NCBI GenBank assembly: GCA_947500645.1
Contig: CANMSD010000003.1
Location: 494,501-558,500 of the forward strand
Origin: an uncultured Erythrobacter sp.
GTDB taxonomy: Bacteria; Pseudomonadota; Alphaproteobacteria; Sphingomonadales; Sphingomonadaceae
DNA length: 64,000 nucleotides
Direction: 5' to 3'
Shown one piece after another: positions 35,615-44,265 of this stretch (within the stretch, counting starts at the first letter, position 1; each line of letters opens with the position of its first letter). The notes under the pieces were generated by a model. The model worked only from the letters and a program-made list of their open reading frames with translations, searched no databases and was not told the DNA's origin. A program made the translations under genes and the position numbers.

Positions 35615-35704
35615 GGCCGAGCCACCCGCGCCCTCCCCCCTTCCACCCGGAGCCTACCGGGATATCATCCGGGTGGAAGGGGGGAGGGCGCGGGTGGCTC
35701 GGCC
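35615..35704. repeat. 36-bp perfect inverted repeat (hairpin)
   Basis: Left arm 35615-35650 and right arm 35669-35704 are exact reverse complements over 36 bases, with an 18-base loop. Arms begin GGCCGAGCCACCCGCGCC and are GC-rich. The element fills most of the 112-base gap between the rng-like gene and yacG and has no T-run, so it is not a standard terminator. Confidence 0.95.
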
Positions 35705-35706
35705 CA

Positions 35707-36669
35707 TCAAGAAGAAACAACCTGAGCATGAGGGGCCTCGAGCGCAAGGGTGGGATCGGTCTCAATCCTCAAATCGCGTCCGGTACGGCGACGAAGCTCG
35801 TCGAGCCATTCAGGTCTTAGTTTGGCTTTGAGCGCAGGATGGACCGTCAGGAGCGTCACGCCAGCGCCTTCGACCCGTTCGGCGATGCGGAGCGCATATC
35901 GTGCGCACATCCCCGTGCGCGATGTGGCGAAGCGATGCAGCAGCGAAGGCCCTTCAAGCCTGGCCACCAATTGCACGAAGCCGAAGCCGTTCATCGCGGT
36001 CCGCTCATGCGGCCAGTCTGCCAACGCCTTATCAAGCGTAACATCCACCGCCTTTCGGCCAGCTTTTTCGGGGATGGTCGGAAAATCGATCCCAATCGAG
36101 CCGCCGAGATCGAACCAGCGCAACGCTTGCGCGATTGCAGGTATGGCAGCCAGTGCCAGCTCTCTCGGCGATGCCTCTCCATCGACGTCGATCACCGTCA
36201 TGGCTGGCGTGACGCTGATAGTCAGCGATCCGCCAGCGAACTCAATGCTTCCGCTGGACGCGGCATCCCAAACCCCTTCCCACAAGCCCGCAGAAAAGCA
36301 GCGAACCACATCACCGGGCAATGCGCCACCTTCTGTGGCGCTGGGTTTGGCTTGCGTATCTGTCACACATCGGCCCTGAGCCAATTTCAACCGCCCGCGT
36401 TCGGCGATGGAAGCTCTTGTGACTTGCAAGCTGAAGCTTGCGCCCTCAGTCAAGTTGGCAGGCAAATGATCGACCAGCACTTCGTCGCCGCGCTCGGTCT
36501 CTGCAATGCCGCGCCGGGCTCCGGATGCTTTCTTGCTCAGTCGGGCTTCGATAGTCTGACCAGCAACCAATTCGCCCGGCCAGTGAAGTTTGGCCGCAAT
36601 CACACGATCGTTTTCGATCAGCAGCGCTCTATGTTCGCCAATGCCGTGTTCGACCAACCACTCAGGCAA
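35707..36669 (-). CDS. Ribonuclease E/G-like protein
   Basis: 320 residues from a TTG whose reading overlaps the maf stop by 8 bases (TTGCCTGA). The N-terminal segment EWLVEHGIGEHRALLIENDRVIAAKL and later RTAMNGFGFVQLVARLEGPSLL block match the short sphingomonad RNase E/G relatives encoded after maf. Being much shorter than RNase E it probably contains the S1-like and RNase H/DNase I-like parts only. The catalytic Asp pair could not be confirmed by eye. Confidence 0.8.
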   Translation of the reverse strand: MPEWLVEHGIGEHRALLIENDRVIAAKLHWPGELVAGQTIEARLSKKASGARRGIAETERGDEVLVDHLPANLTEGASFSLQVTRASIAERGRLKLAQGRCVTDTQAKPSATEGGALPGDVVRCFSAGLWEGVWDAASSGSIEFAGGSLTISVTPAMTVIDVDGEASPRELALAAIPAIAQALRWFDLGGSIGIDFPTIPEKAGRKAVDVTLDKALADWPHERTAMNGFGFVQLVARLEGPSLLHRFATSRTGMCARYALRIAERVEGAGVTLLTVHPALKAKLRPEWLDELRRRTGRDLRIETDPTLALEAPHAQVVSS

Positions 36670-37234
36670 TTGGGAACCCCGCCGCCTTTAGCAGCGCCCG
36701 CGTTTCATAGAGCGGCAGGCCCATCACGCTGGAATGGCTGCCCTTAATCCATTGGATCAATCCCTCGGCTGCGCCCTGAGTTGCATAGCCGCCTGCCTTG
36801 CCGCGCCATTCGTCGCCGGCAAGATAGCTCGCAATCTCTTCGTCGGAGAGCACTTTGAAACGCACGACGTTCTCGCTCAACCGCGACCGCGCAGAGCCGT
36901 CTGGCGCGCGCAAGGTGATGGCTGACAAAACGTTATGCCGTCGTCCGCTCATCAGCTTGAGGCAGCGGCGCGCCTCATCTTCGCTCTCGGTTTTGGGCAA
37001 GATGCGGCGACCCACGGCCACCACGGTGTCGCCTGCCAACACATAGCTGTCGGCGGAAATCGCGGCGGCTTTCTCATCCGCCATGCGTATCGCATAGTCG
37101 CGAGGCAGCTCTCCGTCGCGTGGTGTCTCGTCGATGTCTGCGGGTGCAACAGCATCCGGCTCAAGTCCCAGCCGCGCGAGCAGGTCACGCCGACGCGGGC
37201 TAGCCGATCCCAATGTCAGGTGAAGGGCGCTCAT
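36662..37234 (-). CDS. maf: Maf-family nucleotide pyrophosphatase
   Basis: 190 residues. LTLGSASPRRRDLLARLGL at the N-terminus is the Maf substrate-binding SXXR motif, with VLAGDTVVAVGRRIL and KAGGYATQGAAEGLIQWIKGSHSSVMGLPL (given in part) later. Maf proteins hydrolyse non-canonical or canonical NTPs to the monophosphate. Starts 18 bases after infA; its stop overlaps the rng-like start. Confidence 0.95.
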   Translation of the reverse strand: MSALHLTLGSASPRRRDLLARLGLEPDAVAPADIDETPRDGELPRDYAIRMADEKAAAISADSYVLAGDTVVAVGRRILPKTESEDEARRCLKLMSGRRHNVLSAITLRAPDGSARSRLSENVVRFKVLSDEEIASYLAGDEWRGKAGGYATQGAAEGLIQWIKGSHSSVMGLPLYETRALLKAAGFPIA

Positions 37235-37252
37235 CCGCGCGCCGCCGTAATC

Positions 37253-37510
37253 TTACTGAGGGCCGGGGCCCTGACCGGGGCCGCCGCGACCAGGCATAAA
37301 GCGATAGGTGATGCGCGCTTTGGTAAGATCATACGGGGTCAACTCGCACAGCACTTCATCGCCGACCAGTACACGAATGCGGTTCTTGCGCATCTTGCCG
37401 GCCGTGTGACCAAGCACTTCGTGACCGTTTTCAAGCTCCACTCGGAACATCGCATTGGGCAGCAGTTCGACGACGCGCCCGCGCATTTCGAGGAGTTCTT
37501 CTTTGGCCAT
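37253..37510 (-). CDS. infA: Translation initiation factor IF-1
   Basis: 85 residues from the ATG at 37510, preceded by AAGGA. The S1/OB-fold sequence [19 protein letters not shown] and [20 protein letters not shown] is highly conserved; the family is usually 72 residues, and the extra 13 are a Gly/Pro-rich tail ([13 protein letters not shown]). First gene of the infA-maf-rng-yacG array. Confidence 0.97.
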   Translation of the reverse strand: MAKEELLEMRGRVVELLPNAMFRVELENGHEVLGHTAGKMRKNRIRVLVGDEVLCELTPYDLTKARITYRFMPGRGGPGQGPGPQ

Positions 37511-37717
37511 GTATATCCTTATTGAGACAGCTGATCTGAGTAATTTTACGGCGTTGGACGCGCCCAATAGCCGTGCCGAGAACAAAATGGAAGTCTCGTG
37601 CGTTGTGGGCTTTCAATGGGTGTGTGCCCCGCATTCTCCCACGCGCGCACATTCCGGTGCAAAGCGATACAATTCAGCGGCTTGTTTGACGAGCTCAATT
37701 CAACGAAGAGTCTGGTC

Positions 37718-40540
37718 ATGAAGTTCGCTCCTACTCTAAAATGTGGCGTGTGCCTTGCTAGCCTGCTCGCTGCTCCGCTAGCGGCGCAAGAGGCTGACGG
37801 TGCCGATCAATCCGATATCGAGATCGGTGCGGGTGCAGGTAGCGCTTCTGAAGACGGTATTGTGGTGCGAGCAGAGCGAGTGCGTGGCCAACTGCTGGTT
37901 GAACAGGCTCCGCTGCTGGAACTCGATCAGGATGATATCGCCAGCGAAGGGGTGACCTCAATCGCCGATCTCGTGACCCAGATCACCAATCAGACTGGTT
38001 CTGCGCGAGGCCGGAGTAGCGGCGGTCGCCCGGTCATCCTGGTCAATGGCATACGCATCGGGTCGTTTCGAGAGCTTCGGTCTTACCCTCCCGAAGCACT
38101 TGAAAAGGTTGAGGTGTTTCCAGAGGAAGTGGCGCAGCGCTTCGGCTTCTCACCTGATCGACGGGTTATCAACCTGATCCTGAAAGAGAACTATTCGAGC
38201 CGCGAGATCGAGCTGGAATTCGAAGGGCCATCGCGCGGCGGCTACATCGCGTTGGAGCAGGAATTCGGCTATCTGAAGATCGCCGATGGGGCCCGGATCA
38301 ACGTCAATTTTGAAGCGCGGGATCTGTCTCTGCTGACCGAGGCGGAGCGCGATCTTATCCAGACGCCAAGCTCCATTTCCGACCTCGCGAGCGATCCCGA
38401 TCAGGCCGAATTTCGCAGCCTGGTCGCGGACAGCCTGCAGCTTGAAGGAAGTGTCAGCTGGGCCAAAGCTCTGATCGAGAGCGGCACGGCGCTGAGCGCC
38501 AACCTCAACTACGAACGCAATCAGAGCCGTAGCCTTTCCGGTCTTAATGTCGTCGAACTCACCGATCCCAGCGGCGCGAGCCTGTTCCGAACCTTTGGCG
38601 AGGACGATCCGCTTGAACAGCGCATTTCGACCGATACGTATTCGACCTCGGGTTCACTAACCCGGCCGCTCGGCCCCTTCCGTCTGACCGCGACGGTTGA
38701 TGCGAGCCTGGCGGAAAGCGAAACCGAGATTGATCGGCGCTTCGATACCAGCAACCTTATCGAAGATGCACTGGCTGGCAATTTGGCGATCGATGGCGCT
38801 TTGCCGACCAGCGCTGATGCCGGATTTGATGTCGCGCGCTCGCGCAATTGGTCAGCCGAGTCCAAGTTCACTGCGCGCGGCCCGATCGCTCAATTGCCGG
38901 CGGGTGAACTGATCACGACCTTCGATGCGGGCTACAGCTGGACTCGGATCGAGAGCGAAGACACGCGGACCATTGGCGAGACGCAGTTGACGCGCGGGGA
39001 TCTGGAAGGGGGCGTGAACCTTGTCGTGCCAATCACCAGTCGGCGTGAAGGCTTTGTAGACAGCCTGGGCAGCTTCACCTTAAACGCGCAGCTCGGCTTC
39101 GACTACCTGTCGGACTTTGGCACCTTGACGGATTGGAGCGCGGGTTTGACATGGTCGCCCTTCGGAAATCTCGATCTTACGGCGACCTATATCCGCCGCG
39201 AGGTGGCTCCGTCGCTCAGCAATCTTGGCAGCCCTGAGATCATCACACTGAATGCACCGGTTTTCGATTTCACCACCGGCGAAACAGTCTTGGCCACGGT
39301 GACTTCGGGCGGCAACCCTGATCTGCTGGCTGAGACGCAATCGGACTGGAAGTTCGGGCTTAACTGGCAGCTGCCATTCTGGCGCGGCACGCGCTTTGTC
39401 GCAGAATATATTCGCAACCGCTCCGATGATGTGACGAGCGACTTTCCGGTGCTGACCGACGAAATTGAGGATGCCTTTCCCGGTCGTGTAACACGCGATG
39501 CGAACGGTACTTTGATCGCGCTCGATCAGCGCCCGGTGACCTTTGTCGAAACGCGTAGTGAGCGTTTACAGTTCTCACTTTTCAGACGAGGCAGCTGGGG
39601 TGCGGGGGCGCCCGGTCAGGGCGGTGGCGGTCCTCCTTCCGGCGCGGTTCGAGCAGGTGGCTCTGGTGACACCCCCTCTGGTCGTCGCGGCGACCCACCG
39701 AGCGAAGAGCAACGCGCCGCTTTCATGCAGTTTCGCGAACAAGTTTGCGCCGATGACGGACTCGATGTCCTGACACGTCTTGTGAACGCTGCTGAGAGCG
39801 GAGAAGACCTTTCTGGCCAGATTCCGGGTTTCAACCCTGAGCGTTTTCAGCGCATTCTCAGTCGTGTGCGCGACGAGAACGGCGAGATCACGCCGGAACG
39901 CCTCGGGCAATTCCGCGAGCGTTTCTGTAGCCGAGAACCCGGTATGAGACGCGGAGGGGGTGGTCCTCCCGGCGCGGGTCAGGGCGGCCCGCCGCAGGGC
40001 GCTGGCGGCCAGCAATCGCGGCCACCACGCAATCCACTGGCATCCGGCTTTGGCCGCGATGGGCGCGGACGCTATTTCGTCAGCCTGAATCACACCATTG
40101 AACTTGAGAACGAGATCTTGATCGCGCCTGGTCTGGAACGGCTCGACCTGCTCAATGGCGATGCGACTGGCGCGTTCGGACAGGCCCGCCACTCCACCCG
40201 GCTCGAAGCGGGGATTTTCCGCAATGGCAAGGGGCTGCGTCTCTCAGGTCGCTATACCGGTAGTGCGCGGATCGATGGCACAGGCCTGCCAGGCAGCAGC
40301 GACCTGTTCTTCGATGATCTGGCGACAGTGGATGTTCGCGTGTTTGCCAATCTCGATCAGCTATTCGGAATCGAGGACGGCTTCCTAAAGAATGTCCGCG
40401 TGTTCCTGCGCGCCGACAACATCTTCGATGCCCGTCGCCGGGTGACCGATGGAGATGGCGACACGCCGATCAACTATCAGCCATTCCTGATTGACCCGAC
40501 GGGCCGATTCATTGGGTTCGATATAAGAAAGCTGTTCTAG
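37718..40540 (+). CDS. TonB-dependent receptor with Gly/Pro-rich insert
   Basis: 940 residues from the ATG at 37718 (GAAGAG just upstream), with a signal peptide ending about APLAAQ. A short plug (IADLVTQITNQTGSARGRSSGG, partly quoted; VILVNGIRIGSFRELRSYPPEALEKV partly) is followed by a barrel that ends IRKLF. Between residues about 625 and 770 an insert begins GAGAPGQGGGGPPSG and ends near AGGQQSRPP, enclosing a charged segment with two cysteines (EQVCADDG and ERFCSREPG). Such an extension is unusual in a receptor loop and may project from the cell surface. Substrate unknown. Its last bases overlap the convergent hydrolase stop. Confidence 0.88.
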   Translation: MKFAPTLKCGVCLASLLAAPLAAQEADGADQSDIEIGAGAGSASEDGIVVRAERVRGQLLVEQAPLLELDQDDIASEGVTSIADLVTQITNQTGSARGRSSGGRPVILVNGIRIGSFRELRSYPPEALEKVEVFPEEVAQRFGFSPDRRVINLILKENYSSREIELEFEGPSRGGYIALEQEFGYLKIADGARINVNFEARDLSLLTEAERDLIQTPSSISDLASDPDQAEFRSLVADSLQLEGSVSWAKALIESGTALSANLNYERNQSRSLSGLNVVELTDPSGASLFRTFGEDDPLEQRISTDTYSTSGSLTRPLGPFRLTATVDASLAESETEIDRRFDTSNLIEDALAGNLAIDGALPTSADAGFDVARSRNWSAESKFTARGPIAQLPAGELITTFDAGYSWTRIESEDTRTIGETQLTRGDLEGGVNLVVPITSRREGFVDSLGSFTLNAQLGFDYLSDFGTLTDWSAGLTWSPFGNLDLTATYIRREVAPSLSNLGSPEIITLNAPVFDFTTGETVLATVTSGGNPDLLAETQSDWKFGLNWQLPFWRGTRFVAEYIRNRSDDVTSDFPVLTDEIEDAFPGRVTRDANGTLIALDQRPVTFVETRSERLQFSLFRRGSWGAGAPGQGGGGPPSGAVRAGGSGDTPSGRRGDPPSEEQRAAFMQFREQVCADDGLDVLTRLVNAAESGEDLSGQIPGFNPERFQRILSRVRDENGEITPERLGQFRERFCSREPGMRRGGGGPPGAGQGGPPQGAGGQQSRPPRNPLASGFGRDGRGRYFVSLNHTIELENEILIAPGLERLDLLNGDATGAFGQARHSTRLEAGIFRNGKGLRLSGRYTGSARIDGTGLPGSSDLFFDDLATVDVRVFANLDQLFGIEDGFLKNVRVFLRADNIFDARRRVTDGDGDTPINYQPFLIDPTGRFIGFDIRKLF

Positions 40541-41343
40541 AGCTTGGGAAACATCCAGCGGCGCAGCGGGGTTGGCTCAAATGGCTTCCATGCGCCTTCT
40601 TCTTGCGCGAGACGATCGGCAAGAGCGATCATCACGCTGGGGTTTACACCCAGTCCAAGGTGGCTGGCATAAACCTCGATATTCTCTGTCGGATACTCGC
40701 CTTCAGCCTGAACGCTGCCTCGCCAGTGCACGACACCATCGGTCTTTGTCAGGATCGATGTGGTCGGCACAGGAGGTGCGACATTAAGTCCCTGAAATTT
40801 TCCGTCCCGCAATTTTTCCGGCTCATCGCCGTTGAAGAATTTGAACAGACGCGCGGCGTTCGTGTGATTGCGATCATCGGAGATGGGGCTGCCCAGACTG
40901 ATCACAAGTCGCACCATGTCGGGATGCAACTTCGCAAGCTCACGAGCAAGCACACCGCCCAGACTCCAACCGACAAGCGAAACCTTGCGGCCGCTCGTCT
41001 CATAGAGTTCATGCAATTGCGCTTCGATGATCTGAAGCAGTTCTTCGTTCACCCGGACATTGCGGCCCGCGTCCCAGCCATGCGCGCTATAGCCCAAATC
41101 CTTGAGCAGGCGGCGCATCGGCACGGTTGAGCTGTTGGTCGCCATGAAGCCCGGAAGCACCATAACCGAATGGCCATCGCCTTTTGGAAGCTGCGACAGC
41201 ATGGGGCGGGAGAAATAGAATGCCCCCAATTCAAAGAAAGCCCGTCCCTCGGTCAACGTCCAGAAGCGGTGCGGCGGCTTGGCCTTCGTCTCTTCGATAA
41301 AGCGTTCAGCGTCCATGACCGAATTTGGTGCGATGCTCGCCAT
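40537..41343 (-). CDS. Alpha/beta hydrolase (lipase-like)
   Basis: 268 residues. GFMATNSSTVPMRRLLKDLGY and the nucleophile elbow VGWSLGGVLAREL are typical of an alpha/beta hydrolase acting on lipid esters. The ATG overlaps the stop of the wax ester synthase gene (TAATG), so the pair is cotranscribed; hydrolysis or transfer of an acyl ester is a natural inference but the substrate is unproven. It is convergent with the TonB receptor, sharing CTAG at the stops. Confidence 0.86.
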   Translation of the reverse strand: MASIAPNSVMDAERFIEETKAKPPHRFWTLTEGRAFFELGAFYFSRPMLSQLPKGDGHSVMVLPGFMATNSSTVPMRRLLKDLGYSAHGWDAGRNVRVNEELLQIIEAQLHELYETSGRKVSLVGWSLGGVLARELAKLHPDMVRLVISLGSPISDDRNHTNAARLFKFFNGDEPEKLRDGKFQGLNVAPPVPTTSILTKTDGVVHWRGSVQAEGEYPTENIEVYASHLGLGVNPSVMIALADRLAQEEGAWKPFEPTPLRRWMFPKL

Positions 41344-42857
41344 TATGTTTTCTCCCCGACCCGTTTTTTAGTCTTGCGACTTGTTGTTTTGCGTTTCGTC
41401 TTTGTGGTTCTTGTCGCAGGCTTCTTCTTCGGTGCAGCCTTGCCCACCGCCGCGAGCAGCTCATCAAAGCTGTCTTGCAGGCACTGCGAATAGAATTCGG
41501 GATCGGGCATGATGTCGCGGCAGGCGGTGAAGCTGATGTATGCTTCATCGACATAGCTTTGCACGACATGGGCGAGGCCCAGTCCGTCGGTCAGGCAAAT
41601 CAGCGAGAGCGCCATGCTCTCCATCCGCGCGCCTGATGAATAGATATGCACCGGCGGACCCGGAACATTGGTCACCACAGTGTTGAACGGCATCGCCAGC
41701 TTGTGCGCGATGCTGACCCGGCTGAACAATTGTGCGCCCAGCGCCATGTACAGCAGCGGGTTGACCTTGCTCACCTCTGTCATCGTGCGGGCACCCAGCG
41801 CGTTCGTCATCGCCTTGGAATTGCTGGTCTGACCGAAGACATACTCCAGCCGCTCTTTGGGGTCGGCGATATGTGTGCCGAGTGGAGCGACCATTGCGGC
41901 GACCTGATTACCCATATCGCCCTGTTCATCCTTCGAGCGCACAGAAATCGGCGCCATCGCGGTCATCGTCGAGCTTGGCAGGTCATCCTTGGCAGTCAGA
42001 TATTTGTGTAACGCACCGCCAATAACGGCGATGGCCACGTCGTTCACTTTCGCATCGGGCACCAGCGCCCGGATCGACTTGAATTCGTCCAGAGGAAAGC
42101 TGCGCCCTTCGACGACGCGGTGAGGCGAGATCGAGCGGTTAAAGCGGGTGCGCGGCGGGACCATGTCGGTGCTGAGTTTGAAATCACGTGTGACCAGACC
42201 TTTGATCGCACTGGCCACGCCGGGCAGCGCTTGCGCCGCCACCTGAGCCTGTTTCAATGGGTTGAGCAGCGCGTTCACATAAGACTTGCCCAGCAATTCG
42301 ACCGGGCCAGGGACCTTCTCTGGCTTCCAAGTGTCGGGCTTACCCGGAGCTTCGGCGTCCGGAGTGACCGTGTGGAGCGCCTCCATCAGGTCAATCCCGC
42401 TCATCCCGTCAATTGCGGCGTGGTGCACCTTAGTGACAAAGGCGAAGCAACCTGGCGGGTAGTCGCGAACATTGTCCAACCCTTCCACCACGGTGAATTC
42501 CCACGGCGGGCGGTTAAGGTCGAGCGGGCGGGCATGGATGCGCGCCGCTTGAATACAAAGCTGCCGCCAGTCACCGGGTTTGGGCAGGGCGACATGGCGG
42601 ACGTGATATTCCAGATCGAAATTCGGATCTTCGATCCAATATGGATAGTCGAGATCGAACGGGACGCGCACCAAGCGCTGACGCATAGTCTTGGAAAGCT
42701 GCATCCGGCTTTCGATAAAGCTGAGGATGTCTTTAAAACGAACGAAACCGCCGGGCGCCGTGGCCGGGTTGTAGATCAGTACGCTGCCGATATGCATCGG
42801 CGAATTCGGCGATTCCAACGCTACGAACGAGGAATCCATGCCTTGCAATTGGCGCAA
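41343..42857 (-). CDS. Wax ester synthase/diacylglycerol acyltransferase (WS/DGAT)
   Basis: 504 residues from a TTG at 42857 preceded by GGGAG; a longer TTG start at 42881 is possible. The acyltransferase motif HHAAIDGMSGIDLM is intact, and N-terminal QLQGMDSSFVALESPNSPMH, ending in a lysine-rich tail (KRKTTSRKTKKRV), fits the family. WS/DGAT enzymes esterify acyl-CoA with fatty alcohol or diacylglycerol, forming storage lipids. Its neighbour is a hydrolase overlapping its stop. Confidence 0.93.
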   Translation of the reverse strand: MRQLQGMDSSFVALESPNSPMHIGSVLIYNPATAPGGFVRFKDILSFIESRMQLSKTMRQRLVRVPFDLDYPYWIEDPNFDLEYHVRHVALPKPGDWRQLCIQAARIHARPLDLNRPPWEFTVVEGLDNVRDYPPGCFAFVTKVHHAAIDGMSGIDLMEALHTVTPDAEAPGKPDTWKPEKVPGPVELLGKSYVNALLNPLKQAQVAAQALPGVASAIKGLVTRDFKLSTDMVPPRTRFNRSISPHRVVEGRSFPLDEFKSIRALVPDAKVNDVAIAVIGGALHKYLTAKDDLPSSTMTAMAPISVRSKDEQGDMGNQVAAMVAPLGTHIADPKERLEYVFGQTSNSKAMTNALGARTMTEVSKVNPLLYMALGAQLFSRVSIAHKLAMPFNTVVTNVPGPPVHIYSSGARMESMALSLICLTDGLGLAHVVQSYVDEAYISFTACRDIMPDPEFYSQCLQDSFDELLAAVGKAAPKKKPATRTTKTKRKTTSRKTKKRVGEKT

Positions 42858-42986
42858 GGGTTTCTCCCGCAGACGAGCCAAAACCTGGCTCGTTTCGGCC
42901 CGTTTTCGGGCTCTGACTGTCCGGGCTATAGATATTTCAGTTGTGAGACAAGCTCACGCAAGCGGTAGGTCTTGCCGTTGGGGAAG

Positions 42987-44186
42987 CTACAAACTCTCAC
43001 CCGCAGCGACGCCGCTGGCCCAGGCCCATTGGAAATTATACCCGCCGAGCCAGCCGGTCACATCGACCGCCTCGCCAATGGCATAGAGCCCCGGCACATT
43101 CTTGCTCTCCATCGTCTTGGAGGACAATTCACTGGTGGCAATTCCACCGATGGTCACTTCCGCCTTCGCGAAGCCTTCGGTGCCATTCGGGCAAAAGCGC
43201 CAGTCTGCGAGTTTCTCGCTCGCCTCGCGCAGGGCCTTATCGGGCACATTGCCGAGCTCGCGATCTATCCCCAGCCGTTCGGCAAGCGCATCGGCAAGCC
43301 GAGCGGGTAGGTGCTCGCGCAGAGCGCTACGCAGCGTCGCTCGCGGGTTTTTCTGTTTCAGCTCGACGAGCCAGTCAGGATGCGCCTCAGGCAGGAAAGT
43401 TATCCCAATCTCTTCGCCATGTTTCCAGTATGAGGAGATTTGCAGGATGGCAGGGCCCGAAAGCCCGCGATGGGTAAACAAAGCGGCTTCTTCGAACTCC
43501 TGCGCTGCCTTCTTTTTTCCGGTGCGCACTTTGACGGGTGCAGCCACGCCAGACAGTTCGCGGAACAGTAACTCCTCGCCGCCCAAGGTGAGCGGGACGA
43601 GGGCAGGGCGCGGCTCAACCACTTTCAGGCCGAATTGCCGCGCGAGGTCATAGGCAAAGCTGGTTGCGCCCATTTTCGGGATCGACGGGCCTCCGGTGGC
43701 GATCACCAGCGCTCCGGCACGCATCGCCTGACCATTTGCCATGACGGCAAACTCGCCGTCATCCTCCACGACATCGCTGACATGCGCATCGCACAGCACA
43801 TCCACTTTGCCCCCAGCATCCTCCGCTTTTGCGCATTCATCGAGCAGCATCTGCACGATCTGCTTTGCGGAGCCATCGCAGAACAATTGCCCCAGCGCCT
43901 TCTCGTGCCAGGCAATTCCATAGCTGTTCACCAGGTCGATAAAGTCCTGCGGCGAATATCGGCTGAGCGCGGATTTGGCGAAATGCGGATTGGATGACAG
44001 GTAATTTGCTGCCGTCGTGCGAATATTGGTGAAATTGCAGCGTCCGCCGCCTGAAATCAAAATCTTCTTGCCCGGCGCATTGGCTTTTTCCAGCACCGCC
44101 ACGCGCTTGCCGCGTTTGCCCGCCTCAGCCGCGCACATGAGCCCGGCGGCACCTGCGCCCAGCACTATCGCATCGTAATTCTGCAT
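42987..44186 (-). CDS. BaiN/HI0933-type NAD(P)/FAD-dependent oxidoreductase
   Basis: 399 residues from the ATG at 44186 (a TTG-type longer start at 44222 is not preferred). DAIVLGAGAAGLMCAAEAGKRG is an FAD-binding GXGXXG motif and ISGGGRCNFTN and VIATGGPSIPKMGATSFAY are hallmarks of the HI0933/YhiN family. Function in most bacteria is unknown; BaiN acts in bile acid dehydroxylation in one group. It is divergent from uvrC with the two starts about 80 bases apart. Confidence 0.92.
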   Translation of the reverse strand: MQNYDAIVLGAGAAGLMCAAEAGKRGKRVAVLEKANAPGKKILISGGGRCNFTNIRTTAANYLSSNPHFAKSALSRYSPQDFIDLVNSYGIAWHEKALGQLFCDGSAKQIVQMLLDECAKAEDAGGKVDVLCDAHVSDVVEDDGEFAVMANGQAMRAGALVIATGGPSIPKMGATSFAYDLARQFGLKVVEPRPALVPLTLGGEELLFRELSGVAAPVKVRTGKKKAAQEFEEAALFTHRGLSGPAILQISSYWKHGEEIGITFLPEAHPDWLVELKQKNPRATLRSALREHLPARLADALAERLGIDRELGNVPDKALREASEKLADWRFCPNGTEGFAKAEVTIGGIATSELSSKTMESKNVPGLYAIGEAVDVTGWLGGYNFQWAWASGVAAGESL

Positions 44187-44265
44187 GACGGCCGCGATAG
44201 GCGGGTGTGCAAGCCTTGCCAATCGCGCATTGCCAATCCGCTGGCGCGATCCCTATCTGGAGCGC

